A stretch of 64,000 nt of DNA from Pectobacterium cacticida (GTDB lineage: Bacteria > Pseudomonadota > Gammaproteobacteria > Enterobacterales > Enterobacteriaceae), in assembly GCF_036885195.1 (NCBI RefSeq), contig NZ_CP133656.1, positions 1,054,001 through 1,118,000 on the forward strand. The letters run 5' to 3'. A model generated the notes under the pieces. It was not told the DNA's origin, ran no database searches, and saw only the letters and a program-made list of their open reading frames with translations. A program made the translations under genes and the position numbers. Of this stretch, positions 16,526 through 23,733 are shown piece after piece. Every line of letters begins with the position of its first letter. Position 1 is the stretch's first letter.

Positions 16526-17239
16526 ATGCAAAAGCTAGCTGAGCTGTATCGTGGAAAGGCGAAAACCGTCTACACCACCGAAGATCCCGATCTACTGGTG
16601 CTGGAGTTCCGCAATGATACATCAGCAGGAGATGGTGCGCGCATTGAGCAGTTTGACCGCAAAGGCATGGTGAATAACAAGTTCAACCATTTCATCATGA
16701 GTAAACTGGAAGAAGCGGGCATCCCAACCCAAATGGTGAGTTTACTCTCTGATACTGAAGTATTGGTAAAAAAGCTCGACATGGTGCCGGTTGAGTGTGT
16801 GGTGCGCAACCGCGCGGCGGGATCGCTGGTAAAACGTCTGGGCATCGAGGAAGGGATTGAATTAAACCCGCCGTTGTTCGATCTGTTCCTGAAAAACGAT
16901 GCGATGCATGATCCGATGGTGAATGAATCCTACTGCAAGACGTTCGGCTGGGTGAGCGAAGAGAATCTGGCTCGTATGAAGGAACTCAGCTACAAAGCGA
17001 ACGACGTGTTGAGCAAACTGTTTGGCGACGCCGGGCTGATTTTGGTCGATTTCAAGCTGGAGTTTGGTCTGTTCAAAGGCGAAGTCGTGCTGGGAGATGA
17101 GTTCTCACCAGACGGTAGCCGCCTGTGGGACAAAGCAACGCTGAACAAAATGGATAAAGACCGCTTCCGTCAGAGCCTGGGTGGCTTAATTGAAGCCTAT
17201 GAAGAAGTCGCGCACCGTATCGGCGTAAAATTAGACTAA
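16526..17239 (+). CDS. purC: SAICAR synthetase
   Basis: Phosphoribosylaminoimidazole-succinocarboxamide synthase, an ATP-dependent ligation of aspartate to CAIR. The 237 residues match E. coli in length. They include LYRGKAKTVY at the N-terminus, the PurC signatures EFRNDTSAGDG and VECVVRNRAAGSLVKR, and ILVDFKLEFG at the active site. The ATG follows GTGGAGTAATTAAAG. No convincing PurR box is visible in the 140 bp upstream, unlike purM. Confidence 0.98.
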   Translation: MQKLAELYRGKAKTVYTTEDPDLLVLEFRNDTSAGDGARIEQFDRKGMVNNKFNHFIMSKLEEAGIPTQMVSLLSDTEVLVKKLDMVPVECVVRNRAAGSLVKRLGIEEGIELNPPLFDLFLKNDAMHDPMVNESYCKTFGWVSEENLARMKELSYKANDVLSKLFGDAGLILVDFKLEFGLFKGEVVLGDEFSPDGSRLWDKATLNKMDKDRFRQSLGGLIEAYEEVAHRIGVKLD

Positions 17240-17258
17240 CCGCGCAATCGTTTACCTT

Positions 17259-17292
17259 CAGCCTGTCGAATCGTGTTGATTCTGTCAGGCTG
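17259..17292 (+). terminator. Hairpin after purC
   Basis: CAGCCTG...GAATC pairs with GATTC...CAGGCTG, two stem blocks with a small internal loop, 20 nt after the purC stop. Only TCTCC follows, so termination is moderate by appearance. Confidence 0.5.
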
Positions 17293-17575
17293 TCTCCAAT
17301 CCTAACACCTTATTGCTGTTTCCATTCCCTCTTGCACTAAATCAAACGCAGGGCGCACTGCTGAAGCGCATCGCGGTGCTTATATCCGTGCTCCGACAAC
17401 CGGTTTGTCGATTGATCCGGTCCACATTACCGCCGTATTTAAGAATTAATCCTTAATTAACAATGTATTGCTTTTTTTATTGGCATTTTTCCCGCATCGC
17501 CAATTTTTGGCGCGTTTTCTGCATTAATTCCATTACCACATACACTTGTTCGTTATAGCGGAAATGGAGTGAATT
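17293..17575. other. Leader region of the D-amino-acid operon
   Basis: No complete gene is visible. A start-less open frame (17306-17449) ends RGAYIRAPTTGLSIDPVHIT... and may be a gene remnant. AT-rich DNA follows, then the palindrome CGCCAATTTTTGGCG (17498-17512), 64 nt upstream of the binding-protein ATG. It is a candidate operator for the operon's own IclR-type regulator. TTCGTTATAGCGGAAATGGAG immediately before the gene provides the ribosome-binding site. Confidence 0.4.
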
Positions 17576-18433
17576 ATGTTCAATGAAAAATGGGGTAACG
17601 GTAAAGCCAATTGGATGACGGGATGTTTGTTCGCGGCAACCGTCTTTAGTTGTGTCACGCAAGCGCATGCTGCAAAACTGGATGACGTACTGGAACGCGG
17701 CTATTTGGTTGTGGGGACGTCAAGTACGAATGCGCCGTGGGGTTTTCAAGGCGCGGATGGTCAGTTGCAAGGTTTTGATGTTGATATTGCACGCATTATT
17801 GCGAAAGGGCTGTTCAATGATGCCAGTAAAGTAAGGTTCGTCCAGCAATCGTCGGATGCCCGCGTGCCGAATCTGATGACGGATAAGGTCGATTTAACCT
17901 GTCAATCAATGACGGTGACGGCACAACGGGCGCAGCAGGTAGCATTTACCATTCCTTACTATCGTGAAGGGGTCGCGTTATTGCTGTTGGCAAGCAGTGA
18001 ACATCAGCAGGTCGCAGACATGAATGCGGCGGGAAGCGATCTGAATGTAGCGGTATTGCAAAATGTATACGCTGAAGAATTGGTTCATCAGGCGTTGCCG
18101 AAAGCCAATGTCCTGCAATATGAAAGCGTCGATTTAATGTACCAGGCGCTCAATTCTGGGCGTGCGGATGCGGTCGCTACGGATCAGGCCTCGGCGAAAT
18201 GGCTAATGGTGCAGACACCGGGGCGTTATCGCTCGCCGGATTATGCATGGAGCCCGCAGTCCTATTCTTGTGCGATGAAACGTGGCGATCAGGATTGGCT
18301 TAACTTCGTTAACACGGTGTTGCATGAATCAATGGTGGGCGTCGATTTTGCTGACTATGCGGCGGCCTATAAAAAATGGTTCGGCGTCACGCTGAATACA
18401 CCTCAGATTGGTTTCCCCGTTGAATATAAATAA
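17576..18433 (+). CDS. Periplasmic amino-acid-binding protein (SBP family 3)
   Basis: A 285-residue solute-binding protein of a polar amino acid ABC importer. The signal peptide is cut at AHA-AK (about residue 32). The mature start LDDVLERGYLVVGTSSTNAPWGF and the segment GFDVDIARIIAKGLF are typical of cluster F/family 3 proteins, and TCQSMTVTAQRAQQVAFTIPYY is the ligand-pocket region. It is the first gene of an operon with two permeases and an ATPase. Downstream enzymes suggest D-serine or D-threonine-like ligands, but the ligand is inferred only from context. Confidence 0.85.
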   Translation: MFNEKWGNGKANWMTGCLFAATVFSCVTQAHAAKLDDVLERGYLVVGTSSTNAPWGFQGADGQLQGFDVDIARIIAKGLFNDASKVRFVQQSSDARVPNLMTDKVDLTCQSMTVTAQRAQQVAFTIPYYREGVALLLLASSEHQQVADMNAAGSDLNVAVLQNVYAEELVHQALPKANVLQYESVDLMYQALNSGRADAVATDQASAKWLMVQTPGRYRSPDYAWSPQSYSCAMKRGDQDWLNFVNTVLHESMVGVDFADYAAAYKKWFGVTLNTPQIGFPVEYK

Positions 18434-18483
18434 GCATGATTGCGCCGGACAGATCGCGCTGCCTGGCGCATTGAGGTGATGTC

Positions 18484-19146
18484 ATGGACTATCAACTAAA
18501 TTTTTCCGCGGTGTGGCAAAATTTTGATCTATTGCTCTCAGGCTTATGGCTGGGGATTACGTTAGCGTTAATTTCTATCGCTATTGGCTGCGCATTAGGA
18601 TTAACGGCAGCATTCTGCATGCTGTCGAAAAACGCGGGTTTACGCTGGGCTGCGTCGCTATATGTTACCGTCGTACGAAATCTGCCGATCCTGATTTTGA
18701 TTCTGATAATTTATTTCGCCTTGCCAGGTTTGGGCGTTCGTTTAGATCAACTCGGCTCGTTCATTGTCACGCTATCGCTATATGCCGGCGCCTATCTGGC
18801 GGAAGTGTTTCGGGCTGGCCTGTTGGGGATTCCATTAGGCCAACGAGAAGCGGGGCAGGCCATCGGCATGAAGGAGTGGCAAATCAAATGCTACATTATC
18901 ATTCCGGTCATGTTTCGCAATGTACTGCCTTCCCTTAGCAATAACTTTATCTCCTTGTTCAAAGACACGTCGCTGGCTGCCGCTATTGCCGTGCCTGAGC
19001 TGACTTTTTACGCGCGAAAAATCAATTTGGAGAGTTATCGGGTGATCGAGACCTGGCTGATAACCAGCCTATTGTACATCGCGGCTTGCTACCTATTAGC
19101 TGCATTGTTGCGTGCGCTTGAGCACCGATTAGCGCTGACGCATTAA
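18484..19146 (+). CDS. Polar amino acid ABC transporter permease, HisM type (1)
   Basis: A 220-residue inner-membrane permease with about five helices. The N-terminal half carries the RNLPILILILIIYF helix characteristic of the His/Glu/Gln/Arg permease family. The EAA loop, which docks on the ATPase, is EAGQAIGMKEWQIKCYIIIP. It pairs with the next permease as a heterodimer. The ATG follows GAGGTGATGTC. The gap to the binding-protein gene is 50 nt and to the next permease 9 nt. Confidence 0.88.
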   Translation: MDYQLNFSAVWQNFDLLLSGLWLGITLALISIAIGCALGLTAAFCMLSKNAGLRWAASLYVTVVRNLPILILILIIYFALPGLGVRLDQLGSFIVTLSLYAGAYLAEVFRAGLLGIPLGQREAGQAIGMKEWQIKCYIIIPVMFRNVLPSLSNNFISLFKDTSLAAAIAVPELTFYARKINLESYRVIETWLITSLLYIAACYLLAALLRALEHRLALTH

Positions 19147-19155
19147 GGAGAAAAG

Positions 19156-19818
19156 ATGAACGATCCCTTTAGCTGGTGGTATCAACTTTGGCAGGCAAAA
19201 ACCACATTGGCACAGGGTTTTGCTATTACGGTATCCGGTTCAGTACTGGCGATTTTATTCGGTACATTGTTGGGCGCGGTAATAGGGCTATTGTTAAGTT
19301 ATGGGCGTAGGCCGGTGCGGTGGCTGTTTCGATTTTATATTGATGTGATACGCGGCACACCTGTGTTGGTGCTGGTACTGGCCTGTTTTTATATTGCTCC
19401 GGCCCTGGGGTGGCATATCGGCGCTTTTGAATCTGGCGTCATAGCGCTATCGATGTTTTGCAGTTCTCATATGGCGGAAATAATTCGTGGAGCATTGCAG
19501 GCGATACCAAGAGGACAGAGTGAAGCCGCTAAGTCGATCGGCCTGACATTTTTTCAGGATCTTCGTTATGTCCAATTACCACAGGCGTTGCGGCAGATCT
19601 TGCCGACTTGGGTAAATTCTGCGGCGGAAATCGTCAAAGCATCAACACTGCTGTCCGTCATTGGCGTGGCCGAGTTATTGCTTAGTTCGCAGCAGGTAAT
19701 CGCCCGCACGTTTATGACGCTGCCCTTTTATGCCTTTGCCGGGCTACTGTTCTTCATTATTAACTTCTCTATTGAGCGTTTGGGCCATCATCTGGAAAAG
19801 AAAGTGAGATTGCCATGA
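19156..19818 (+). CDS. Polar amino acid ABC transporter permease, HisM type (2)
   Basis: The second 220-residue permease, homologous to the first. IDVIRGTPVLVLVLACFYIAP is the conserved pore helix and EAAKSIGLTFFQDLRYVQLP the EAA loop. AGGAGA precedes the ATG. The stop overlaps the start of the ATPase gene (ATGA), showing tight coupling of transporter subunits. Confidence 0.88.
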   Translation: MNDPFSWWYQLWQAKTTLAQGFAITVSGSVLAILFGTLLGAVIGLLLSYGRRPVRWLFRFYIDVIRGTPVLVLVLACFYIAPALGWHIGAFESGVIALSMFCSSHMAEIIRGALQAIPRGQSEAAKSIGLTFFQDLRYVQLPQALRQILPTWVNSAAEIVKASTLLSVIGVAELLLSSQQVIARTFMTLPFYAFAGLLFFIINFSIERLGHHLEKKVRLP

Positions 19819-20606
19819 ATCAGACACCGGGCATATTGGCTGACGTGCCACTTTTGAAAATCAATAATCTCCACAAGCGATATGATCAGGTTGACGTCCT
19901 TAAGGGGATCGATCTCACTCTTGCACGCGGTGATGTCGTGACGCTCATTGGTTCGAGCGGTTCAGGTAAAACCACGTTGCTACGCTGTGTGAATTTATTG
20001 GAAGAATTTCAGCAAGGCGAGATTTTACTTAACAATCAACCGATCGGTTACCACCAACAACAAAACCAGCGGATACGCCATTCTGAAAAAGTGATTGCAC
20101 AGCATCGTGCTATGACGGGGATGGCGTTTCAGCAGTTCAATTTATTTCCGCACCTGACGGCACTACAGAATGTGACGCTTGGGCTACTGAAAGTGAAAAA
20201 AATGTCAAAGGATGAAGCGGTTAATACGGCGGAACATTGGTTGGCGCGCGTTGGTTTATTGGCGCGACGCGATCACTATCCTGGTCAATTATCCGGTGGT
20301 CAACAGCAGCGGGTTGCCATTGCCCGCGCTATTGCGATGAATCCAAGCCTAATGTTGTTTGATGAGGTGACGTCTGCGTTGGATCCTGAATTGGTCGGAG
20401 AAGTCCTGGCGGTGATCAAAAGCCTGGCGGAAGACGGCATGACCATGTTGCTGGTCACACATGAAATGCGCTTTGCTTACGAAGTCTCCGATCGAATTGT
20501 TTTTATGAATCAGGGACGTATTGAAGAGGAAGGTCATCCTAAACATATCTTTCATCAGCCAGCGTCCCCACGGTTGGCCGAGTTTATTAAGCATTCCCAT
20601 TTTTAA
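19815..20606 (+). CDS. Polar amino acid ABC transporter ATPase
   Basis: A 263-residue ATPase of the GlnQ/HisP family: Walker A GSSGSGKTTLL, Q-loop MAFQQFNLFPHLTALQNV, signature LSGGQQQRVAIARA, Walker B LMLFDEVTSALDPE, switch VTHEMRFA. A short insertion with repeated Gln (HQQQNQRIRHSEK) after the first beta sheet is typical of HisP-like members. It energises the two-permease importer upstream. The RidA-family gene begins 34 bp downstream, so the uptake and breakdown genes probably share one transcript. Confidence 0.92.
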   Translation: MNQTPGILADVPLLKINNLHKRYDQVDVLKGIDLTLARGDVVTLIGSSGSGKTTLLRCVNLLEEFQQGEILLNNQPIGYHQQQNQRIRHSEKVIAQHRAMTGMAFQQFNLFPHLTALQNVTLGLLKVKKMSKDEAVNTAEHWLARVGLLARRDHYPGQLSGGQQQRVAIARAIAMNPSLMLFDEVTSALDPELVGEVLAVIKSLAEDGMTMLLVTHEMRFAYEVSDRIVFMNQGRIEEEGHPKHIFHQPASPRLAEFIKHSHF

Positions 20607-20640
20607 TCGATGAAAAAATCACAATGACAGGAGCGATAAT

Positions 20641-21024
20641 ATGAGTATTACCCGTTACGGTGCTGGTGAGCGTGGTGCTGGTGGTCAGCCGTTACCTTTC
20701 GCACGCGCAGTACAAGCGGATGGTTGGCTATACGTGTCTGGCCAGGTGGCGATGGAGAAAGGGGAGATTGTTGACGGCGGCATTATTGCGCAAACCCATA
20801 AAACCATGCAGAACGTGATCGCCATTCTTGAAGAGGCGGGATATGGTCTGGAGCACGTTGTTAGAGTTGGGGTCTGGTTGGACGATCCCCGGGATTTCTG
20901 GAGTTTTAATAACGTTTTCGCGGAATATTTCTCCCCTCATGCTCCCGCGCGTGCGTGCGTGCAATCCAGCATGATGGTGGATTGCAAAGTGGAAATTGAC
21001 TGCATTGCTTATAAGCCAGTATAA
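20641..21024 (+). CDS. RidA/YjgF-family enamine/imine deaminase
   Basis: A 127-residue member of the Rid superfamily. The motif APARACVQSSMMVDCKVEID contains the arginine required for 2-aminoacrylate hydrolysis and the conserved Glu. RidA proteins convert the reactive enamine released by serine/threonine dehydratases to pyruvate or 2-oxobutyrate, protecting PLP enzymes. Placement in an operon with a DSD1-type dehydratase fits that role well. Alternatively it could be one of the Rid subgroups (Rid1-7) lacking that activity. Confidence 0.85.
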   Translation: MSITRYGAGERGAGGQPLPFARAVQADGWLYVSGQVAMEKGEIVDGGIIAQTHKTMQNVIAILEEAGYGLEHVVRVGVWLDDPRDFWSFNNVFAEYFSPHAPARACVQSSMMVDCKVEIDCIAYKPV

Positions 21025-21060
21025 CTATCTGAAAGATAAGTAATAGCTGAAGGGGAAGTC

Positions 21061-21837
21061 ATGACGGTTCCAGAGATAAAGCGGCGGGCGCGTGGGCTTG
21101 ATCGCGCGTTTGAAATACTCGAGTACCTGAAGACACAACGGCAGCCGCTGCGGCCGCATGATATCGCCAAAGGCATCAATGCCCCGAAATCAACGGTGTA
21201 TGAGCTGGTCGCGCTATTGCTGGCGCGGCGAATTCTTGAGTCGGTAGGGCATGATGGCCTGGTGTACCTCGGTAGAGAACTCTATTTTTTGGGGCAGGCG
21301 CACCTTAGCCATTTTGATTTTACTCGTGAATCCGATCGTTTTCTGCAGCAGATCGTCGAACGAACCCATGAAACCGCGCAGATGTGTCTGCTCAACGGGA
21401 GAAAATATAATGTTGCACTCATGCGCGAGGGGGAGCGGGCTTTCCGCATTTCCTCCGGCGTGGGTGAAGATATACCGATCCCCTGGACGGCGTCTGGACG
21501 ATTGTTACTTGGGCACATGAGCGATGAAGCGATCCTCGAACTTGTTCCAACAGAGGACTTCACGTTACCAGACGGTTCAAGACTATCCACCGAGCAGTTT
21601 TTACAAGAAATCCGTCAAGCGCATCGAGACGGTTTTTTCTCTTTCGATAGCATAGCGGATACCTATACCCACTGTTTTGCGGCCGGCATTTACAATAGCC
21701 AGCATCAGTGTACGGCCACCTTTTGTATCGTGGCGCCGCGCGGAGATGCTTATATTAACCACGATCGTTACCGTAGCGTGTTGATGGAATGCGCACGGGC
21801 AATGGAGCAACGGTTGGCTGGAAAGCAAAACAGATAA
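21061..21837 (+). CDS. IclR-family transcriptional regulator
   Basis: A 258-residue regulator. The N-terminal winged helix-turn-helix includes ILEYLKTQRQPLRPHDIAKGINAPKSTVYELVALL. The C-terminal effector-binding domain contains GEDIPIPWTASGRLLLGHM, matching the IclR signature, and FSFDSIADTYTHCFAAGIYN. It is encoded inside the operon between ridA-like and the D-amino-acid enzyme gene, so it probably controls this cluster. The palindrome at 17498-17512 is a candidate operator. The effector is unknown. Confidence 0.88.
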   Translation: MTVPEIKRRARGLDRAFEILEYLKTQRQPLRPHDIAKGINAPKSTVYELVALLLARRILESVGHDGLVYLGRELYFLGQAHLSHFDFTRESDRFLQQIVERTHETAQMCLLNGRKYNVALMREGERAFRISSGVGEDIPIPWTASGRLLLGHMSDEAILELVPTEDFTLPDGSRLSTEQFLQEIRQAHRDGFFSFDSIADTYTHCFAAGIYNSQHQCTATFCIVAPRGDAYINHDRYRSVLMECARAMEQRLAGKQNR

Positions 21838-21852
21838 CTGAGATCACAAAAT

Positions 21853-23055
21853 ATGTCTCATTATGACAAAGGCCATGCCCGATTGGGCGATAGCCTGCTA
21901 AAGCAGGTCAGCTTGCCTACACTGGTGTTGCACCAGAGTGCGCTAAATCATAATTTGCGTTGGATGCAGACCTACGTCAATGCTCACCACGCACAATTAG
22001 CGCCGCATGGTAAAACCACCATGGCGCCCGCCCTTTTTCGACGTCAGTTAGAACAGGGCGCATGGGGAATTACCCTGGCGACAGCCGTGCAAAGCTCGGT
22101 CGCCTATGAGCACGGCGTGCGGCGGATTTTAATGGCCAACCAACTCGTGGGCGAACCCAATATGGCGATAATCGCCGACCTGTTGACACAAGACGGGCTG
22201 GAATTCCACTGCTTAGTGGAAAACCCGGATAATGTGCAAGCGCTCGGGGATTATTTTGGCGCTCGCGGGTTATCGCTAAACGTGATGTTGGAAATTGGCG
22301 TACCTCATGGCCGCTGTGGCTGTCGAAACGATCGGCAGATCAATGCGGTGCTGGCTGCTATCGAGGCATCCCCCGCGTTGGTATTAACAGGGATCGAAGG
22401 CTACGAGGGGGTGATCCACGGTGAGCAACCGGAAAGCGCGATCCGCGCCTTTGCCGCTTATCTGGTGGAAACCGCCGTAGCGCTACAGACGCAAGGAAAA
22501 TTTGGCATCGCCCATCCTTATGTCACCGCATCTGGCTCCGCCTGGTATGATTTGATTGCTAACGAATTTGTTCGCTTACAGGCAGATAGGCTATTTACGC
22601 CGCTGTTGCGGCCCGGATGTTATCTGGTTCATGACCATGGATTATATAAAGCGGCGCAGGCTGGCGTGCTGCATCGTCATCCAGAGATGGACGCTGCGCT
22701 ACTGCCTGCAATGGAGGTATGGGCCCATGTGCAATCCTTGCCAGAGCCGGGGTGCGCCATCATTGCATTTGGTAAGCGAGATATTGCGTTTGATGCGGGA
22801 TATCCCGAACCGTTGCGCCACTATCCTTTAGGGAAAGAAAAATGTGATGCGGTGATCTTGGGGGCGGATTACCACATTACCGCGATGATGGATCAGCATG
22901 CTTATTTACAGATTCCACGAGAACATCATCTACGCGTTGGTGACATCATGGCGTTTGGAGCGTCTCACCCTTGTCTGACATTTGATAAGTGGCGACAGAT
23001 CAACCTGGTCGATGATGATCTGAATGTCATTGAAATTATGCCAACCTTCTTTTGA
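21853..23055 (+). CDS. DSD1-family PLP enzyme (D-serine dehydratase / D-threonine aldolase-like)
   Basis: A 400-residue fold-type III (alanine racemase-like) PLP protein. The Schiff-base Lys is in LAPHGKTTMAPALF. The C-terminal ASHPCLTFDKW gives the His-x-Cys zinc site that marks DSD1-type D-serine dehydratases and metal-dependent D-threonine aldolases. YVTASGSAWYD and RPGCYLVHDHGLY are further family blocks. The reaction is either D-Ser to pyruvate plus ammonia (via aminoacrylate) or D-Thr to glycine plus acetaldehyde; the adjacent RidA gene favours a dehydratase. It is the last gene of the operon, followed by a terminator hairpin. Confidence 0.82.
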   Translation: MSHYDKGHARLGDSLLKQVSLPTLVLHQSALNHNLRWMQTYVNAHHAQLAPHGKTTMAPALFRRQLEQGAWGITLATAVQSSVAYEHGVRRILMANQLVGEPNMAIIADLLTQDGLEFHCLVENPDNVQALGDYFGARGLSLNVMLEIGVPHGRCGCRNDRQINAVLAAIEASPALVLTGIEGYEGVIHGEQPESAIRAFAAYLVETAVALQTQGKFGIAHPYVTASGSAWYDLIANEFVRLQADRLFTPLLRPGCYLVHDHGLYKAAQAGVLHRHPEMDAALLPAMEVWAHVQSLPEPGCAIIAFGKRDIAFDAGYPEPLRHYPLGKEKCDAVILGADYHITAMMDQHAYLQIPREHHLRVGDIMAFGASHPCLTFDKWRQINLVDDDLNVIEIMPTFF

Positions 23056-23064
23056 TCCGCCACG

Positions 23065-23100
23065 ATCGCACGGTCATGTTCATGGGCCGTGCGATGAGAT
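23065..23100 (+). terminator. Terminator after the D-amino-acid operon
   Basis: ATCGCACGG (23065-23073) pairs perfectly with CCGTGCGAT (23087-23095), followed by GAGATTTATC. It closes the six-gene-plus-regulator unit. Confidence 0.6.
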
Positions 23101-23276
23101 TTATCTCTAGTGCAAAACGGCGATGTATAACGCGTGATCTCTTCTAATGCAACGCCGTGCGGTCGGCAGTTTATCGAGAGATGAGTCCTTTGCCATATTG
23201 TTCAGTGCTATCATTAGCCGCTTTTGCGTATGTTCCTTTTGAGCGCTTTTTTCTGATTCATGGGTAAGGACGTTTC

Positions 23277-23729
23277 ATGGCTTACTTCGATCCAACATTG
23301 TTAATTCTGCTTGTCCTCGCGGGGCTGGGTATCATCAGCCACAATATGACCGTCACGCTGGCGATTTTAGTGTTGCTGGCGATACGTATTACACCGTTGA
23401 ATAGTTATTTCCCGTGGGTGGAAAAATATGGCCTGAGTATCGGTATCGTTATTTTGACGATTGGTGTGATGGCGCCGATTGCCAGTGGGAAAATTACCGC
23501 CAATGAAGTCATCCACTCCTTTTTGCATTGGAAATCCCTGCTGGCTATCCTCATTGGCGTTGTCGTGTCCTGGTTGGGTGGACGCGGCGTGTCGCTGATG
23601 AGCAATCAACCTTCCGTTGTGGCGGGGCTTCTGGTGGGGACGGTGATGGGCGTGGCGCTGTTTCGCGGCGTACCTGTTGGGCCGCTGATTGCCGCCGGGC
23701 TGCTCTCCTTACTGATTGGTAAAACCTGA
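23277..23729 (+). CDS. yeaL: DUF441 inner-membrane protein YeaL
   Basis: A 150-residue, four-helix membrane protein matching E. coli YeaL. Helices lie at about 7-25, 45-68, 80-100 and 115-145, and the signature GILTIGVMAPIASGKI-like segment reads ILTIGVMAPIASGKI here. Function is unknown in the family. The ATG follows AAGGACGTTTC. Its 3' end lies directly before tmcA (4 bp to the preferred start), so they are probably cotranscribed. Confidence 0.9.
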   Translation: MAYFDPTLLILLVLAGLGIISHNMTVTLAILVLLAIRITPLNSYFPWVEKYGLSIGIVILTIGVMAPIASGKITANEVIHSFLHWKSLLAILIGVVVSWLGGRGVSLMSNQPSVVAGLLVGTVMGVALFRGVPVGPLIAAGLLSLLIGKT

Positions 23730-23733
23730 TCCG

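Noticed and set aside
23716..23733. TTG start for tmcA overlapping yeaL
   Set aside because: No ribosome-binding site and residues MVKPDP do not match the family N-terminus; ATG codons follow.
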